DNA of 64,000 bases, from positions 1 to 64,000 of the forward strand of contig CAWKFA010000004.1 in the NCBI GenBank assembly GCA_963848825.1. The letters run 5' to 3'. A program made the translations under genes and the position numbers. The notes beneath the pieces were generated by a model. It was not told where the DNA came from, did no database searches, and was given only the letters and a program-made list of their open reading frames with translations. Position 1 is the stretch's first letter; each line of letters starts with the position of its first letter. Below, piece by piece: positions 58,191-63,934 of this stretch. The stretch comes from CAVVSQ01 sp963848825 (GTDB lineage Bacteria; Planctomycetota; Planctomycetia; Gemmatales; Gemmataceae).

Positions 58191-58266
58191 GGGTGTCCGG
58201 GGGGAGTCGAACCCGCCGCCAAGGCCTTCACAGGGCCCTATGCAAAACCGTTACACCACAGACACC
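58191..58266 (-). tRNA. tRNA-His(GTG), copy 1
   Basis: Anticodon arm GGGCC-CTGTGAA-GGCCT, discriminator C73 as in tRNA-His. Copy at 58661. Confidence 0.92.
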
Positions 58267-58270
58267 ATAA

Positions 58271-58343
58271 TAGTCCCGGCTGGATTTGAACCAGCGATCT
58301 TTCCCATGTCACGGGAATGTCCTGCCCGCTGAACGACGGGACT
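58271..58343 (-). tRNA. tRNA-Val(GAC), copy 1
   Basis: Acceptor AGTCCCG/CGGGACT, anticodon arm TTCCC-GTGACAT-GGGAA. Differs from copy 2 by one base in the D-loop region and one in the T-loop. Confidence 0.92.
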
Positions 58344-58350
58344 GTTCAAG

Positions 58351-58422
58351 TATCCTCGTCAGGAGTCGAACCTGATCCCCGACCTTCGCAGGGTCGTGTG
58401 CGATCCGCCACACTCCGAGGAT
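58351..58422 (-). tRNA. tRNA-Arg(GCG), copy 2
   Basis: Nearly identical to 57161-57232; same CTGCGAA anticodon loop. Confidence 0.85.
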
Positions 58423-58428
58423 AGAATG

Positions 58429-58501
58429 CATCCCGGCCCGGATTCGAACCGGGATCGAGACTTTAGAAGAGTCTCATGTTGCTCCGTTACACCACCAGGA
58501 C
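58429..58501 (-). tRNA. tRNA-Arg(TCT)
   Basis: Anticodon arm AGACT-CTTCTAA-AGTCT; T-arm CCCGG-TTCGAAT-CCGGG. Confidence 0.92.
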
Positions 58502-58508
58502 AATCAAG

Positions 58509-58582
58509 AGCCGACGGCTGGATTCGCACCAGCATGAGGCGGTTTACGGAACCGCTGCCTTTCTCAATCGAGCCACATCGGC
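58509..58582 (-). tRNA. tRNA-Thr(CGT), C33
   Basis: Acceptor GCCGATG/CGTCGGC; anticodon arm GCGGT-TCCGTAA-ACCGC with C at position 33. Confidence 0.82.
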
Positions 58583-58585
58583 AAG

Positions 58586-58655
58586 CAGGAGTGCAAGGAT
58601 TCGAACCCTGTGCGGCGGCTTTGGAGACCGCCTGCTCTCCCAGGAGCACGCTCCT
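58586..58655 (-). tRNA. tRNA-Trp(CCA)
   Basis: Anticodon arm GCGGT-CTCCAAA-GCCGC, discriminator G73 as in Trp. One acceptor mismatch. Confidence 0.88.
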
Positions 58656-58660
58656 ATTCA

Positions 58661-58736
58661 GGGTGTCCGGGGGGAGTCGAACCCGCCGCCAAGGCCTTCA
58701 CAGGGCCCTATGCAAAACCGTTACACCACAGACACC
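58661..58736 (-). tRNA. tRNA-His(GTG), copy 2
   Basis: Identical in sequence to copy 1 at 58191. Confidence 0.92.
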
Positions 58737-58740
58737 ATAA

Positions 58741-58812
58741 TAGTCCCGGCTGGATTCGAACCAGCGATCTTTCCCATGTCACGGGAATGTCCTGCCGCTG
58801 AACGACGGGACT
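58741..58812 (-). tRNA. tRNA-Val(GAC), copy 2
   Basis: As copy 1, one base shorter. Confidence 0.92.
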
Positions 58813-58819
58813 GTTCAAG

Positions 58820-58892
58820 TACCCCGACCAGGATTCGAACCCGGAACGCCTCGTTCGAAGCGAGGTATGATGGTCCATTTCACCATCGGGGC
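58820..58892 (-). tRNA. tRNA-Arg(TCG)
   Basis: Anticodon arm CCTCG-CTTCGAA-CGAGG; acceptor GCCCCGA/TCGGGGT. Confidence 0.92.
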
Positions 58893-58895
58893 ATC

Positions 58896-58982
58896 GCCGC
58901 TGAAAAGGGGGTCAGGCACCATTTGCCGAAACGGCCCGGAGGGTGCTGCGCACAAATGGTGCCTGACCCCCTTTTCAGCGGC
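58896..58982. repeat. Type II inverted repeat 2
   Basis: Outer arms GCCGCTGAAAA/TTTTCAGCGGC, then GGGTCAGGCACCATTTG arms. Fills the Arg-Ser spacer. Confidence 0.95.
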
Positions 58983-58984
58983 AG

Positions 58985-59070
58985 CGGAAGGCAAGGGAGT
59001 CGAACCCTCATCTCCGTTGGGAGAACCGCCTTAGCAGAGCGGCCCGGCCAACCGTATCCGGCTACCTTCC
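58985..59070 (-). tRNA. tRNA-Ser(GCT)
   Basis: Class II tRNA, 86 nt; anticodon arm CCGCT-CTGCTAA-GGCGG, variable arm TCTCC-CAAC-GGAGA, G73. Confidence 0.93.
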
Positions 59071-59081
59071 AAGAAATCCTC

Positions 59082-59477
59082 TCAGCGTCGGCGTCGCCGA
59101 GGAATGGCGGCAATCTGGTACCTGTCCCTGTAACAGAAATGCCCGGGATCGGTTGTGTGGACGAGTTCAACATGAATTCCATGGTCCCTCAGCACATAGA
59201 CAACGTCCCACAGGCGCCGCACCATGTCCCGGCAATTCTCTCGAAACCAGAACAAGGCCCGGTGATGTTCCCGCTCCAGCACGGGAACCGGCAGGTGACG
59301 ATTAAACCACTCGCATGTTTTGCTCACCCGCTGCTCCGACCAGACATCCAGGGCATCGGAATCCTCAAGATCTGCCACAGCGGAAAAGACGCCCAGCAAC
59401 GACGAAGTCCCGGCCCAGCGCAATCCGGTTCGAAAGCGAAGGTACTTTTCTTCGATGGTTTTCTCCGTCCAGTACAT
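59082..59477 (-). CDS. Unknown 131-residue protein inside the tRNA array
   Basis: Soluble, rich in Trp and Arg (LERLHHRAL-like EREHHRALFWFRENCRDMVRR; HVELVHTTDPG). GGAGG upstream of ATG 59477 supports it as a real gene. Co-directional with the tRNAs, between Ser and Ala. Not recognised. Confidence 0.7.
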   Translation of the reverse strand: MYWTEKTIEEKYLRFRTGLRWAGTSSLLGVFSAVADLEDSDALDVWSEQRVSKTCEWFNRHLPVPVLEREHHRALFWFRENCRDMVRRLWDVVYVLRDHGIHVELVHTTDPGHFCYRDRYQIAAIPRRRRR

Positions 59478-59490
59478 CGATCACCTCCAG

Positions 59491-59561
59491 TGGACCCACC
59501 GGGCATTGAACCCGGATTTCCAGCATGCCGAGCTGGTGTCGTCCCGTTGGACCATGAGCCC
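59491..59561 (-). tRNA. tRNA-Ala(GGC), C33
   Basis: Acceptor GGGCTCA/TGGGTCC; anticodon arm CCAGC-TCGGCAT-GCTGG with C33. Confidence 0.87.
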
Positions 59562-59566
59562 GCCAG

Positions 59567-59638
59567 TCAGGGGAGTGGGGATCGAACCCACGATCTCCAG
59601 CTTCCAAGGCTGGCGGATTCCCGCTTTCCTACCCCCTG
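59567..59638 (-). tRNA. tRNA-Pro(TGG)
   Basis: Anticodon arm CCAGC-CTTGGAA-GCTGG; acceptor CAGGGGG/TCCCCTG. Confidence 0.93.
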
Positions 59639-59641
59639 AAG

Positions 59642-59712
59642 TGGACCGCGAGGGAGTCGCACCCTCATTTCCGGCGTGCGGGGCCGGCGCCCTACTGTTG
59701 GACCAGCAGCCC
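59642..59712 (-). tRNA. tRNA-Ala(CGC), C33
   Basis: Acceptor GGGCTGC/GCGGTCC; anticodon arm CCGGC-CCCGCAC-GCCGG with C33. Confidence 0.87.
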
Positions 59713-59716
59713 AGTG

Positions 59717-59799
59717 GCGTGAAAAAGGGGTCGGGCACCATTTGTGCGAAGCACCCTCCGGGCCGTTCCGGCAAATGGTGCCAGACCGCTTTTTCACGC
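59717..59799. repeat. Type II inverted repeat 3
   Basis: Outer arms GCGTGAAAAA/TTTTTCACGC; opposite orientation to copies 1 and 2. Fills the Ala-Val spacer. Confidence 0.95.
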
Positions 59800-59805
59800 C
59801 TCATG

Positions 59806-59877
59806 TGATCCCGGATGGACTCGAACCATCGTTGCCTGGATGTGGGCCAGGTGTCTTCGCCGCTGGACCACGGGACC
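59806..59877 (-). tRNA. tRNA-Val(CAC), C33
   Basis: Acceptor GGTCCCG/CGGGATC; anticodon arm CCTGG-CCCACAT-CCAGG with C33. Confidence 0.88.
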
Positions 59878-59887
59878 AAAATCTTCC

Positions 59888-60229
59888 TTACTTACCGCCT
59901 TCATCGGATCCGTCAGTACAACGGCCAAGGCGCACTTGTAACCATCCTTTAAGCGGAAACTTTTCTGGCACAAACTCCACTTGCGCTTCAAGAAAAGCAA
60001 GCAATGCCCGCATCTGTGACGCCGACAATTGTCCAAAATCAAATCCGGTAGAACTTTCAGGGTGAAAATGCAAATGCCCATTTTCAACAAAATCGTCCCA
60101 GTGTTGCGAATCGAGGTAGACTTCGGGAGGAAGTCCTATTGCCCTAAGCTCCGACGCGTTCCGATCGATCCATTCATGCCAGGCACGCCTTCGTTTATGG
60201 TCATCATCACCAACTCGCCGGTACGTCAT
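59888..60229 (-). CDS. Unknown 113-residue protein inside the tRNA array
   Basis: Starts MTYRRVGDDDHKRRRAWHEW with AGGAG seven bases upstream. Soluble, with VYLDSQHWDDFVENG and a helical ALLAFLEAQ segment. Same strand as the tRNAs, between Val and Leu. Not recognised. Confidence 0.7.
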   Translation of the reverse strand: MTYRRVGDDDHKRRRAWHEWIDRNASELRAIGLPPEVYLDSQHWDDFVENGHLHFHPESSTGFDFGQLSASQMRALLAFLEAQVEFVPEKFPLKGWLQVRLGRCTDGSDEGGK

Positions 60230-60252
60230 CGGTGACTCCTTCTGTGTGAATG

Positions 60253-60330
60253 TAGCCGAGGTGGGAGTCGAACCCACAATCATTCACCAGGCTCTCGACC
60301 TGGCCGCTTTGCCGGTTTGCGTACTCGGCC
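60253..60330 (-). tRNA. tRNA-Leu(GAG), C33, short variable arm
   Basis: Acceptor GGCCGAG/CTCGGCT; anticodon arm CCAGG-TCGAGAG-CCTGG with C33. The variable region is only ~9 nt. Confidence 0.87.
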
Positions 60331-60332
60331 GT

Positions 60333-60416
60333 CTCGGGAAATAGGGGTCTGGTACCAATTGTGCGAAGCACCCTCCGGGCCGTTCCGGCAATCGGTACCT
60401 GACCCCTTTTTCCCGA
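60333..60416. repeat. Type II inverted repeat 4
   Basis: Outer arms TCGGGAAA/TTTCCCGA; inner arms carry a matched change (GGTACC for GGCACC-type). Fills the Leu-Met spacer. Confidence 0.93.
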
Positions 60417-60418
60417 AG

Positions 60419-60495
60419 TTGCGGAGGCCGGATTCGAACCGGCGTCGTACGGCTTATGAGACCGTGCTGGAAACCAGACTCCAGTCCACTCCGCA
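60419..60495 (-). tRNA. tRNA with anticodon CAT (elongator Met or Ile2)
   Basis: Acceptor TGCGGAG/CTCCGCA, anticodon arm ACGGT-CTCATAA-GCCGT. It lacks the three G-C pairs of the initiator. Confidence 0.88.
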
Positions 60496-60496
60496 G

Positions 60497-60581
60497 TGAC
60501 CAAGGGGAGAGTCGAACTCCCAATGCCCGTAAGGGCTCGACGGTCTGAACGTCGCGTGTCTACCTGTTCCACCACTTGGCC
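60497..60581 (-). tRNA. tRNA-Leu(CAG)
   Basis: Class II, 85 nt. Anticodon arm CGACG-TTCAGAC-CGTCG, variable arm GCCC-TTAC-GGGC. Confidence 0.93.
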
Positions 60582-60587
60582 AATCAG

Positions 60588-60661
60588 TAGCCCGTATGGG
60601 AATCGAACCCATCCTTCCGGCTTGAGGGGCCGGCGTCCTGGCGCCGATAGACGAACGGGCC
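60588..60661 (-). tRNA. tRNA-Glu(CTC), C33
   Basis: Acceptor GGCCCGT/ACGGGCT; anticodon arm CCGGC-CCCTCAA-GCCGG with C33. Confidence 0.87.
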
Positions 60662-60665
60662 GTCA

Positions 60666-60746
60666 TCTGAAAAAGGGGTCGGGCACCATTTGTGCGCAGC
60701 ACCCTTCGGGCCGTTCCGGCAAATGGTGCCTGACCCCTTTTTCAGA
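60666..60746. repeat. Type II inverted repeat 5
   Basis: Outer arms TCTGAAAAA/TTTTTCAGA. Fills the Glu-Tyr spacer. Confidence 0.95.
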
Positions 60747-60749
60747 ATG

Positions 60750-60830
60750 TGCGTCGGGCAGGAGTTGAACCTGCACAGCGTAATGCGGCTGCTTTACAGA
60801 CAGCGAGGCTCGCCAATGCCCAGCCGACGC
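60750..60830 (-). tRNA. tRNA-Tyr(GTA)
   Basis: Class II, 81 nt; acceptor GCGTCGG/CCGACGC, anticodon arm GCTGT-CTGTAAA-GCAGC. Confidence 0.93.
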
Positions 60831-60841
60831 ATGTTGTCCAG

Positions 60842-61004
60842 TAGCACGGGTGGGAATCGAACCCACAAACGGCGGGAAAACGGGGTCGGGCACCATTTGT
60901 GCGAAGCACCCTCCGGGCCGTGCCGGCAAATGGTGCCTGACCCCCTTTTCCCGCAAATCACCAAGGTTTGAGCTTGGCCGCTTTGCCGGTTTGCGTACCG
61001 TGCC
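60842..61004 (-). tRNA. tRNA-Leu(CAA) with hairpin element in the variable arm
   Basis: Acceptor GGCACGG/CCGTGCT, anticodon arm CCAAG-CTCAAAC-CTTGG, T-arm GTGGG-TTCGATT-CCCAC. Between anticodon and T arms lies a type II inverted repeat (60872-60954), making the gene 163 nt. Its D-arm region matches that of tRNA-Leu(GAG). Confidence 0.85.
60872..60954. repeat. Type II inverted repeat 6, inside tRNA-Leu
   Basis: Outer arms GCGGGAAAA/TTTTCCCGC. The only copy found inside a gene. Confidence 0.95.
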
Positions 61005-61020
61005 AGCGTGGATCCTTCAA

Positions 61021-61096
61021 GCGTCCCCGGCGGGACTCGAACCCGCGATCTCCACCGTGACAGGGTGGCGAGCACTCCAGGCTGCTCCACGAGGAC
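61021..61096 (-). tRNA. tRNA-Asp(GTC)
   Basis: Acceptor GTCCTCG/CGGGGAC, anticodon arm CCACC-CTGTCAC-GGTGG, G73. Confidence 0.94.
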
Positions 61097-61105
61097 AATC
61101 ACCAG

Positions 61106-61179
61106 TGGCCCAGGTGGGAGTTGAACCCACAGCATCCCTCGTTTTAAGCGAGGGTGGTCTGCCGATTGCCTACCAGGCC
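61106..61179 (-). tRNA. tRNA-Leu(TAA), short variable arm
   Basis: Anticodon arm CCTCG-CTTAAAA-CGAGG; variable region only ~6 nt (74 nt in all), unusual for Leu. Confidence 0.9.
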
Positions 61180-61194
61180 AACTTCCCACGTCAG

Positions 61195-61265
61195 CTCCGG
61201 GGGCTGGAGTTGAACCAACACTGGCGGGTTCAAAGCCCGCTGTCCTGCCATTAGACGACCCCGGA
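61195..61265 (-). tRNA. tRNA-Gln(TTG)
   Basis: Acceptor TCCGGGG/CCCCGGA, anticodon arm GCGGG-CTTTGAA-CCCGC. Confidence 0.94.
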
Positions 61266-61286
61266 ATCGCGGATCATCTACAAAAG

Positions 61287-61370
61287 CGGAAGGAGAGGGA
61301 GTTGAACCCTCAAGGCTCAGCGCTCGGCCGTTTTCGGGACGGCTGCCATCGCCAGTTGGCTTGCCCTTCC
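61287..61370 (-). tRNA. tRNA-Ser(CGA), C33
   Basis: Class II, 84 nt; anticodon arm GCCGT-CCCGAAA-ACGGC with C33; G73. Confidence 0.88.
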
Positions 61371-61376
61371 GTTTAG

Positions 61377-61477
61377 CAGCCCGTTGAAAAAGGGGTCAGA
61401 CCCCTTCGCCACCCTGCAAAAACGTTGAAAACTCTGTTCGCTTCAAGGGGGTCTGACCCCTTTTTCAACGGGCTGTT
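61377..61477. repeat. Inverted-repeat element, type I
   Basis: Same outer arm (CAGCCCGTTGAAAAAGG) as the copy at 42367. Directly followed by a type II element. Confidence 0.93.
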
Positions 61478-61478
61478 A

Positions 61479-61561
61479 GCGTGAAAAGGGGGTCAGGCAC
61501 CATTTGCCGGAACGGCCCGAAGGGTGCTGCGCACAAATGGTGCCTGACCCCCTCTTCACGC
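61479..61561. repeat. Type II inverted repeat 7
   Basis: Outer arms GCGTGAAAA/TTCACGC. Together with the type I element it fills the Ser-Asn spacer. Confidence 0.93.
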
Positions 61562-61564
61562 AAG

Positions 61565-61636
61565 CTGCGGCGGCAGGAATCGAACCTGCAATCGTCTCCT
61601 TAACAGGGAGCCGCCTTACCATTGGGCCACACCGCA
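61565..61636 (-). tRNA. tRNA-Asn(GTT)
   Basis: Anticodon loop CTGTTAA in a four-pair stem; G73; acceptor TGCGGTG/CGCCGCA. Confidence 0.92.
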
Positions 61637-61645
61637 AGAATCAAG

Positions 61646-61716
61646 AGCACCCAGCGGGAATCGAACCCGCACATCCTGCATGGCGAGCAGGGAGGCTACC
61701 GTTACATCACGGGTGC
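61646..61716 (-). tRNA. tRNA-Gly(GCC), C33
   Basis: Acceptor GCACCCG/TGGGTGC, anticodon arm CCTGC-TCGCCAT-GCAGG with C33; U73 as in Gly. Confidence 0.9.
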
Positions 61717-61735
61717 AAAACATTGCGTCCGCAAG

Positions 61736-61809
61736 GCGGAAACGGGTCAGGCACCATTTGCCGGAACGGTCCAGGGCTGTGCACAAACGGTGCCTGACCC
61801 CGTTTCCGC
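61736..61809. repeat. Type II inverted repeat 8
   Basis: Outer arms GCGGAAAC/GTTTCCGC; slightly shorter centre. Fills the Gly-Lys spacer. Confidence 0.93.
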
Positions 61810-61812
61810 AAT

Positions 61813-61885
61813 TGGGACCCGAGGGACTTGAACCCTCACCACGCTGGTTAAGAGCCAGGTATGCTGCCGCTAACACCTGGATCCC
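61813..61885 (-). tRNA. tRNA-Lys(CTT)
   Basis: Acceptor GGGATCC/GGGTCCC, anticodon loop CTCTTAA. Confidence 0.91.
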
Positions 61886-61887
61886 GT

Positions 61888-61958
61888 TCGGCCCGGAGGG
61901 AGTTGAACCCTCGTCTGGCCCTTATAAGGAGCCGGCTCTGGCCATCAGCTACGGGCCA
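61888..61958 (-). tRNA. tRNA-Ile(TAT)
   Basis: Anticodon arm GGCTC-CTTATAA-GGGCC. UAU is rare in bacteria, which usually read AUA with lysidine-modified CAU. Confidence 0.87.
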
Positions 61959-61960
61959 AG

Positions 61961-62032
61961 TGGGGCCGGCGGGAGTCGAACCCACACCTTACCGCTTAAA
62001 AGGCGGATACGCTGCCATTACGCCACGGCCCC
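61961..62032 (-). tRNA. tRNA-Lys(TTT)
   Basis: Acceptor GGGGCCG/CGGCCCC, anticodon loop CTTTTAA. Confidence 0.92.
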
Positions 62033-62094
62033 AAATCGGTCGCGGACGTATCGGTTTAAGCGGGTAGCGACGAACCATATTCATTCTCCTCAAG

Positions 62095-62165
62095 TAGTCC
62101 GGGGCGGAATCGCACCACCACCGGCGACGTATCAGATCGCCATGCTCCTGTTACACCACCAGACC
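62095..62165 (-). tRNA. tRNA-Ile(GAT)
   Basis: Anticodon arm GCGAT-CTGATAC-GTCGC; acceptor GGTCTGG/CCGGACT. Confidence 0.87.
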
Positions 62166-62171
62166 AAACAG

Positions 62172-62243
62172 TAGCCCGTAGCGGAGTTGAACCGCTCTCA
62201 CCGACTTGAAAGGCCGGTATCCTGACCAATAGACGAACGGGCC
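62172..62243 (-). tRNA. tRNA-Glu(TTC)
   Basis: Acceptor GGCCCGT/ACGGGCT, anticodon arm CCGGC-CTTTCAA-GTCGG. Confidence 0.93.
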
Positions 62244-62254
62244 AGCGCGCACAG

Positions 62255-62325
62255 TGGGCCGGGAGCGCTCGAATCCTCGTCTGCGGTTCTTCAGACCGCC
62301 GCTAGGCCGTCTCAGCTACCAGCCC
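62255..62325 (-). tRNA. tRNA-Phe(GAA)
   Basis: Anticodon arm GCGGT-CTGAAGA-ACCGC, acceptor GGGCTGG/CCGGCCC. T-arm pairing is poor, possibly a sequence error. First gene of the array. Confidence 0.88.
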
Positions 62326-62330
62326 AAACG

Positions 62331-62370
62331 AAAAAAGGCCGGGCATCTCGCGACGCCCGGCCTTAAAAAA
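62331..62370 (-). terminator. Terminator-like hairpin just upstream of the tRNA array
   Basis: Stem AAGGCCGGGC/GCCCGGCCTT followed on the minus strand by TTTTTT, five bases before tRNA-Phe. Either it ends transcripts from the right or it attenuates the array's own transcript. Confidence 0.7.
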
Positions 62371-62879
62371 GGCAACCTCAATAAAGGGTATGGCGTCACA
62401 AGCGCATTGGATACAGGGGTAGCGCTGACGGTTGGCCGGCGCCACGGCTTTCGGCTAGCCGTTTAAATCTCAACTTTGAACTCCAATAATTCATCATTGC
62501 CTCAACCGTCATGCCTGCAAGATCGGCAGGCCCATTCTCTGGATGACGTCAATGTCGCCAGGCATTATGTAGACGTGAGAGTGCCGCGAAAAGTTCGCGG
62601 TTATTCTGGGATTTCTCTTTTAGCCGGTGATGACTGGAGTGACGTAGGTGTTACGGACAGCGTTGCGAACCGACGTGCGCAAAAGCGCGCTAACGACATC
62701 GGCGTGCGTGCGTCGGTCAGCGACGCGCGCAAGAATGAAGAGCTGAACATCGGCCCATTTCCGAGAAAACGGAGGTTTTTCGGTTTACCATGGAAAGGAC
62801 TGAGAATACGGGATTGAGACTAGCGAACGATCAAGCTCAGCAGCCGGGCCCGCTCAGAGAGCTATGAACTCCAGACAGG
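62371..62879. other. Gene-free region upstream of the array
   Basis: About 500 bp. A 113-codon plus-strand frame at 62476-62817 has no ribosome binding site or recognised domain and is not accepted. The array promoter is probably here, but no convincing -35/-10 pair was found. Confidence 0.4.
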
Positions 62880-63439
62880 CTACCTGGGGTCCGGTCTGTT
62901 GTAGCTTTTAGTTCGGCGAACCCTTTCGCTATAGGGTGTTTCCTTTGCCCGGGAATAAACATATCCGCAGAAAGCACCCACCACGAAGCCGAGAAACACG
63001 CCATTTTGCCATGAGACAAACTCTTCCTTTCGATTTTTACCCCATTTATCCCGGATTTCTTTCACCGGTGGGATCTCGCGTGGGTGAAAAATGAGATATG
63101 CAATCGACGCCTTTTCCGGCGGCAAAATACGCTCATTCCAGGTGAATGAGACCAGCACAAAAGAAAGATATCCCAAAGCAGCGCACTGCACGGCAAGGAT
63201 ACCGCTATTGATGAACCGCACAACGCGGTACTCAACGGGCCATTCGCCGGTTCTTCTTGCAACGAGCCAGAAGGCAAAAAAGTACAAAAGAAGGGGTAAA
63301 ATCCATGTCCCGTATATAATGTCGTCGCTAAAATTGTCCCATTGATGTGCTGCCCACCAGGCCGCAACAAGGCTAGCGATCGTTCCAACTGTGCTACGCA
63401 AATTGCTGCAACATATTTGGTCACTCGATTTCCGCTCAT
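62880..63439 (-). CDS. Small membrane protein (probably frameshifted near its start)
   Basis: 173 residues in the main frame with about four hydrophobic segments (TWILPLLLYFFAFWLVARR, GILAVQCAALGYLSFVLVSF, GVFLGFVVGAFCGYVYSR). The likely true start is ATG 63439 (MSGNRVTKYVAAI) in the neighbouring frame, joined by a shift near 63390. Not recognised; typical small planctomycete membrane protein. Confidence 0.6.
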
Positions 63440-63934
63440 TGTCTTTCCCGTGTCCCGCTGGCCTGCGGCAGTGCCTGGTTCAGGCTCAGGGTGCTCCCAT
63501 AGGTTACCTGGCTCTGATTTGCGATCAGAGTCGGCAAGATCAGCTACCGGTCGCGTTGACCTGCACAGCGCGACGCCAGCCGCAACGACGACGACCAGAC
63601 CAGCTACCCCGGCGATGCCTTGGTGCAACCACTGCGGCTTGTCCAGCCCCTGCTTGACGGCGTCGCCGATTTGGGTGAGGGCGAACAGGCCGGCGGCGGC
63701 TAGATACACCCACCCCCACACCTCGAGCGAGACGAAGTACAGCGAGTGCTCGACCCCGGTCCGGTTCCACCGGGTGCCGCAGTACACGCAGACCGCCCCG
63801 GCGAGCACGAGGGCCAGGGACGCCGCGAGCATGAAGATCCATGTCGGCTCGACGGTGATCAGATTGCATGACACCGCGAGCGGGATCAGCGTGACGACCG
63901 CGAGCAATCCCCAGCCGCGGTAGATCAGGAGCAT
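63062..63934 (-). CDS. Membrane protein, N-terminal part reliable
   Basis: Residues 1-~130 contain four hydrophobic segments (GLLAVVTLIPLAVS, WIFMLAASLALVLAGAVCVY, GWVYLAAAGLFALTQ, GVAGLVVVVAAGVAL) and a polar tail to ~165. Beyond that the frame overlaps the next gene in another reading frame and its sequence loses protein character, so the real stop is probably near 63440. Function unknown. Confidence 0.55.
   Translation of the reverse strand: MLLIYRGWGLLAVVTLIPLAVSCNLITVEPTWIFMLAASLALVLAGAVCVYCGTRWNRTGVEHSLYFVSLEVWGWVYLAAAGLFALTQIGDAVKQGLDKPQWLHQGIAGVAGLVVVVAAGVALCRSTRPVADLADSDRKSEPGNLWEHPEPEPGTAAGQRDTGKTMSGNRVTKYVAAICVAQLERSLALLRPGGQHINGTILATTLYTGHGFYPFFCTFLPSGSLQEEPANGPLSTALCGSSIAVSLPCSALLWDIFLLCWSHSPGMSVFCRRKRRRLHISFFTHARSHR

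Noticed and set aside
62476..62817. 113-codon plus-strand frame
   Set aside because: No start signal and low-complexity charged composition; probably non-coding upstream region of the array.
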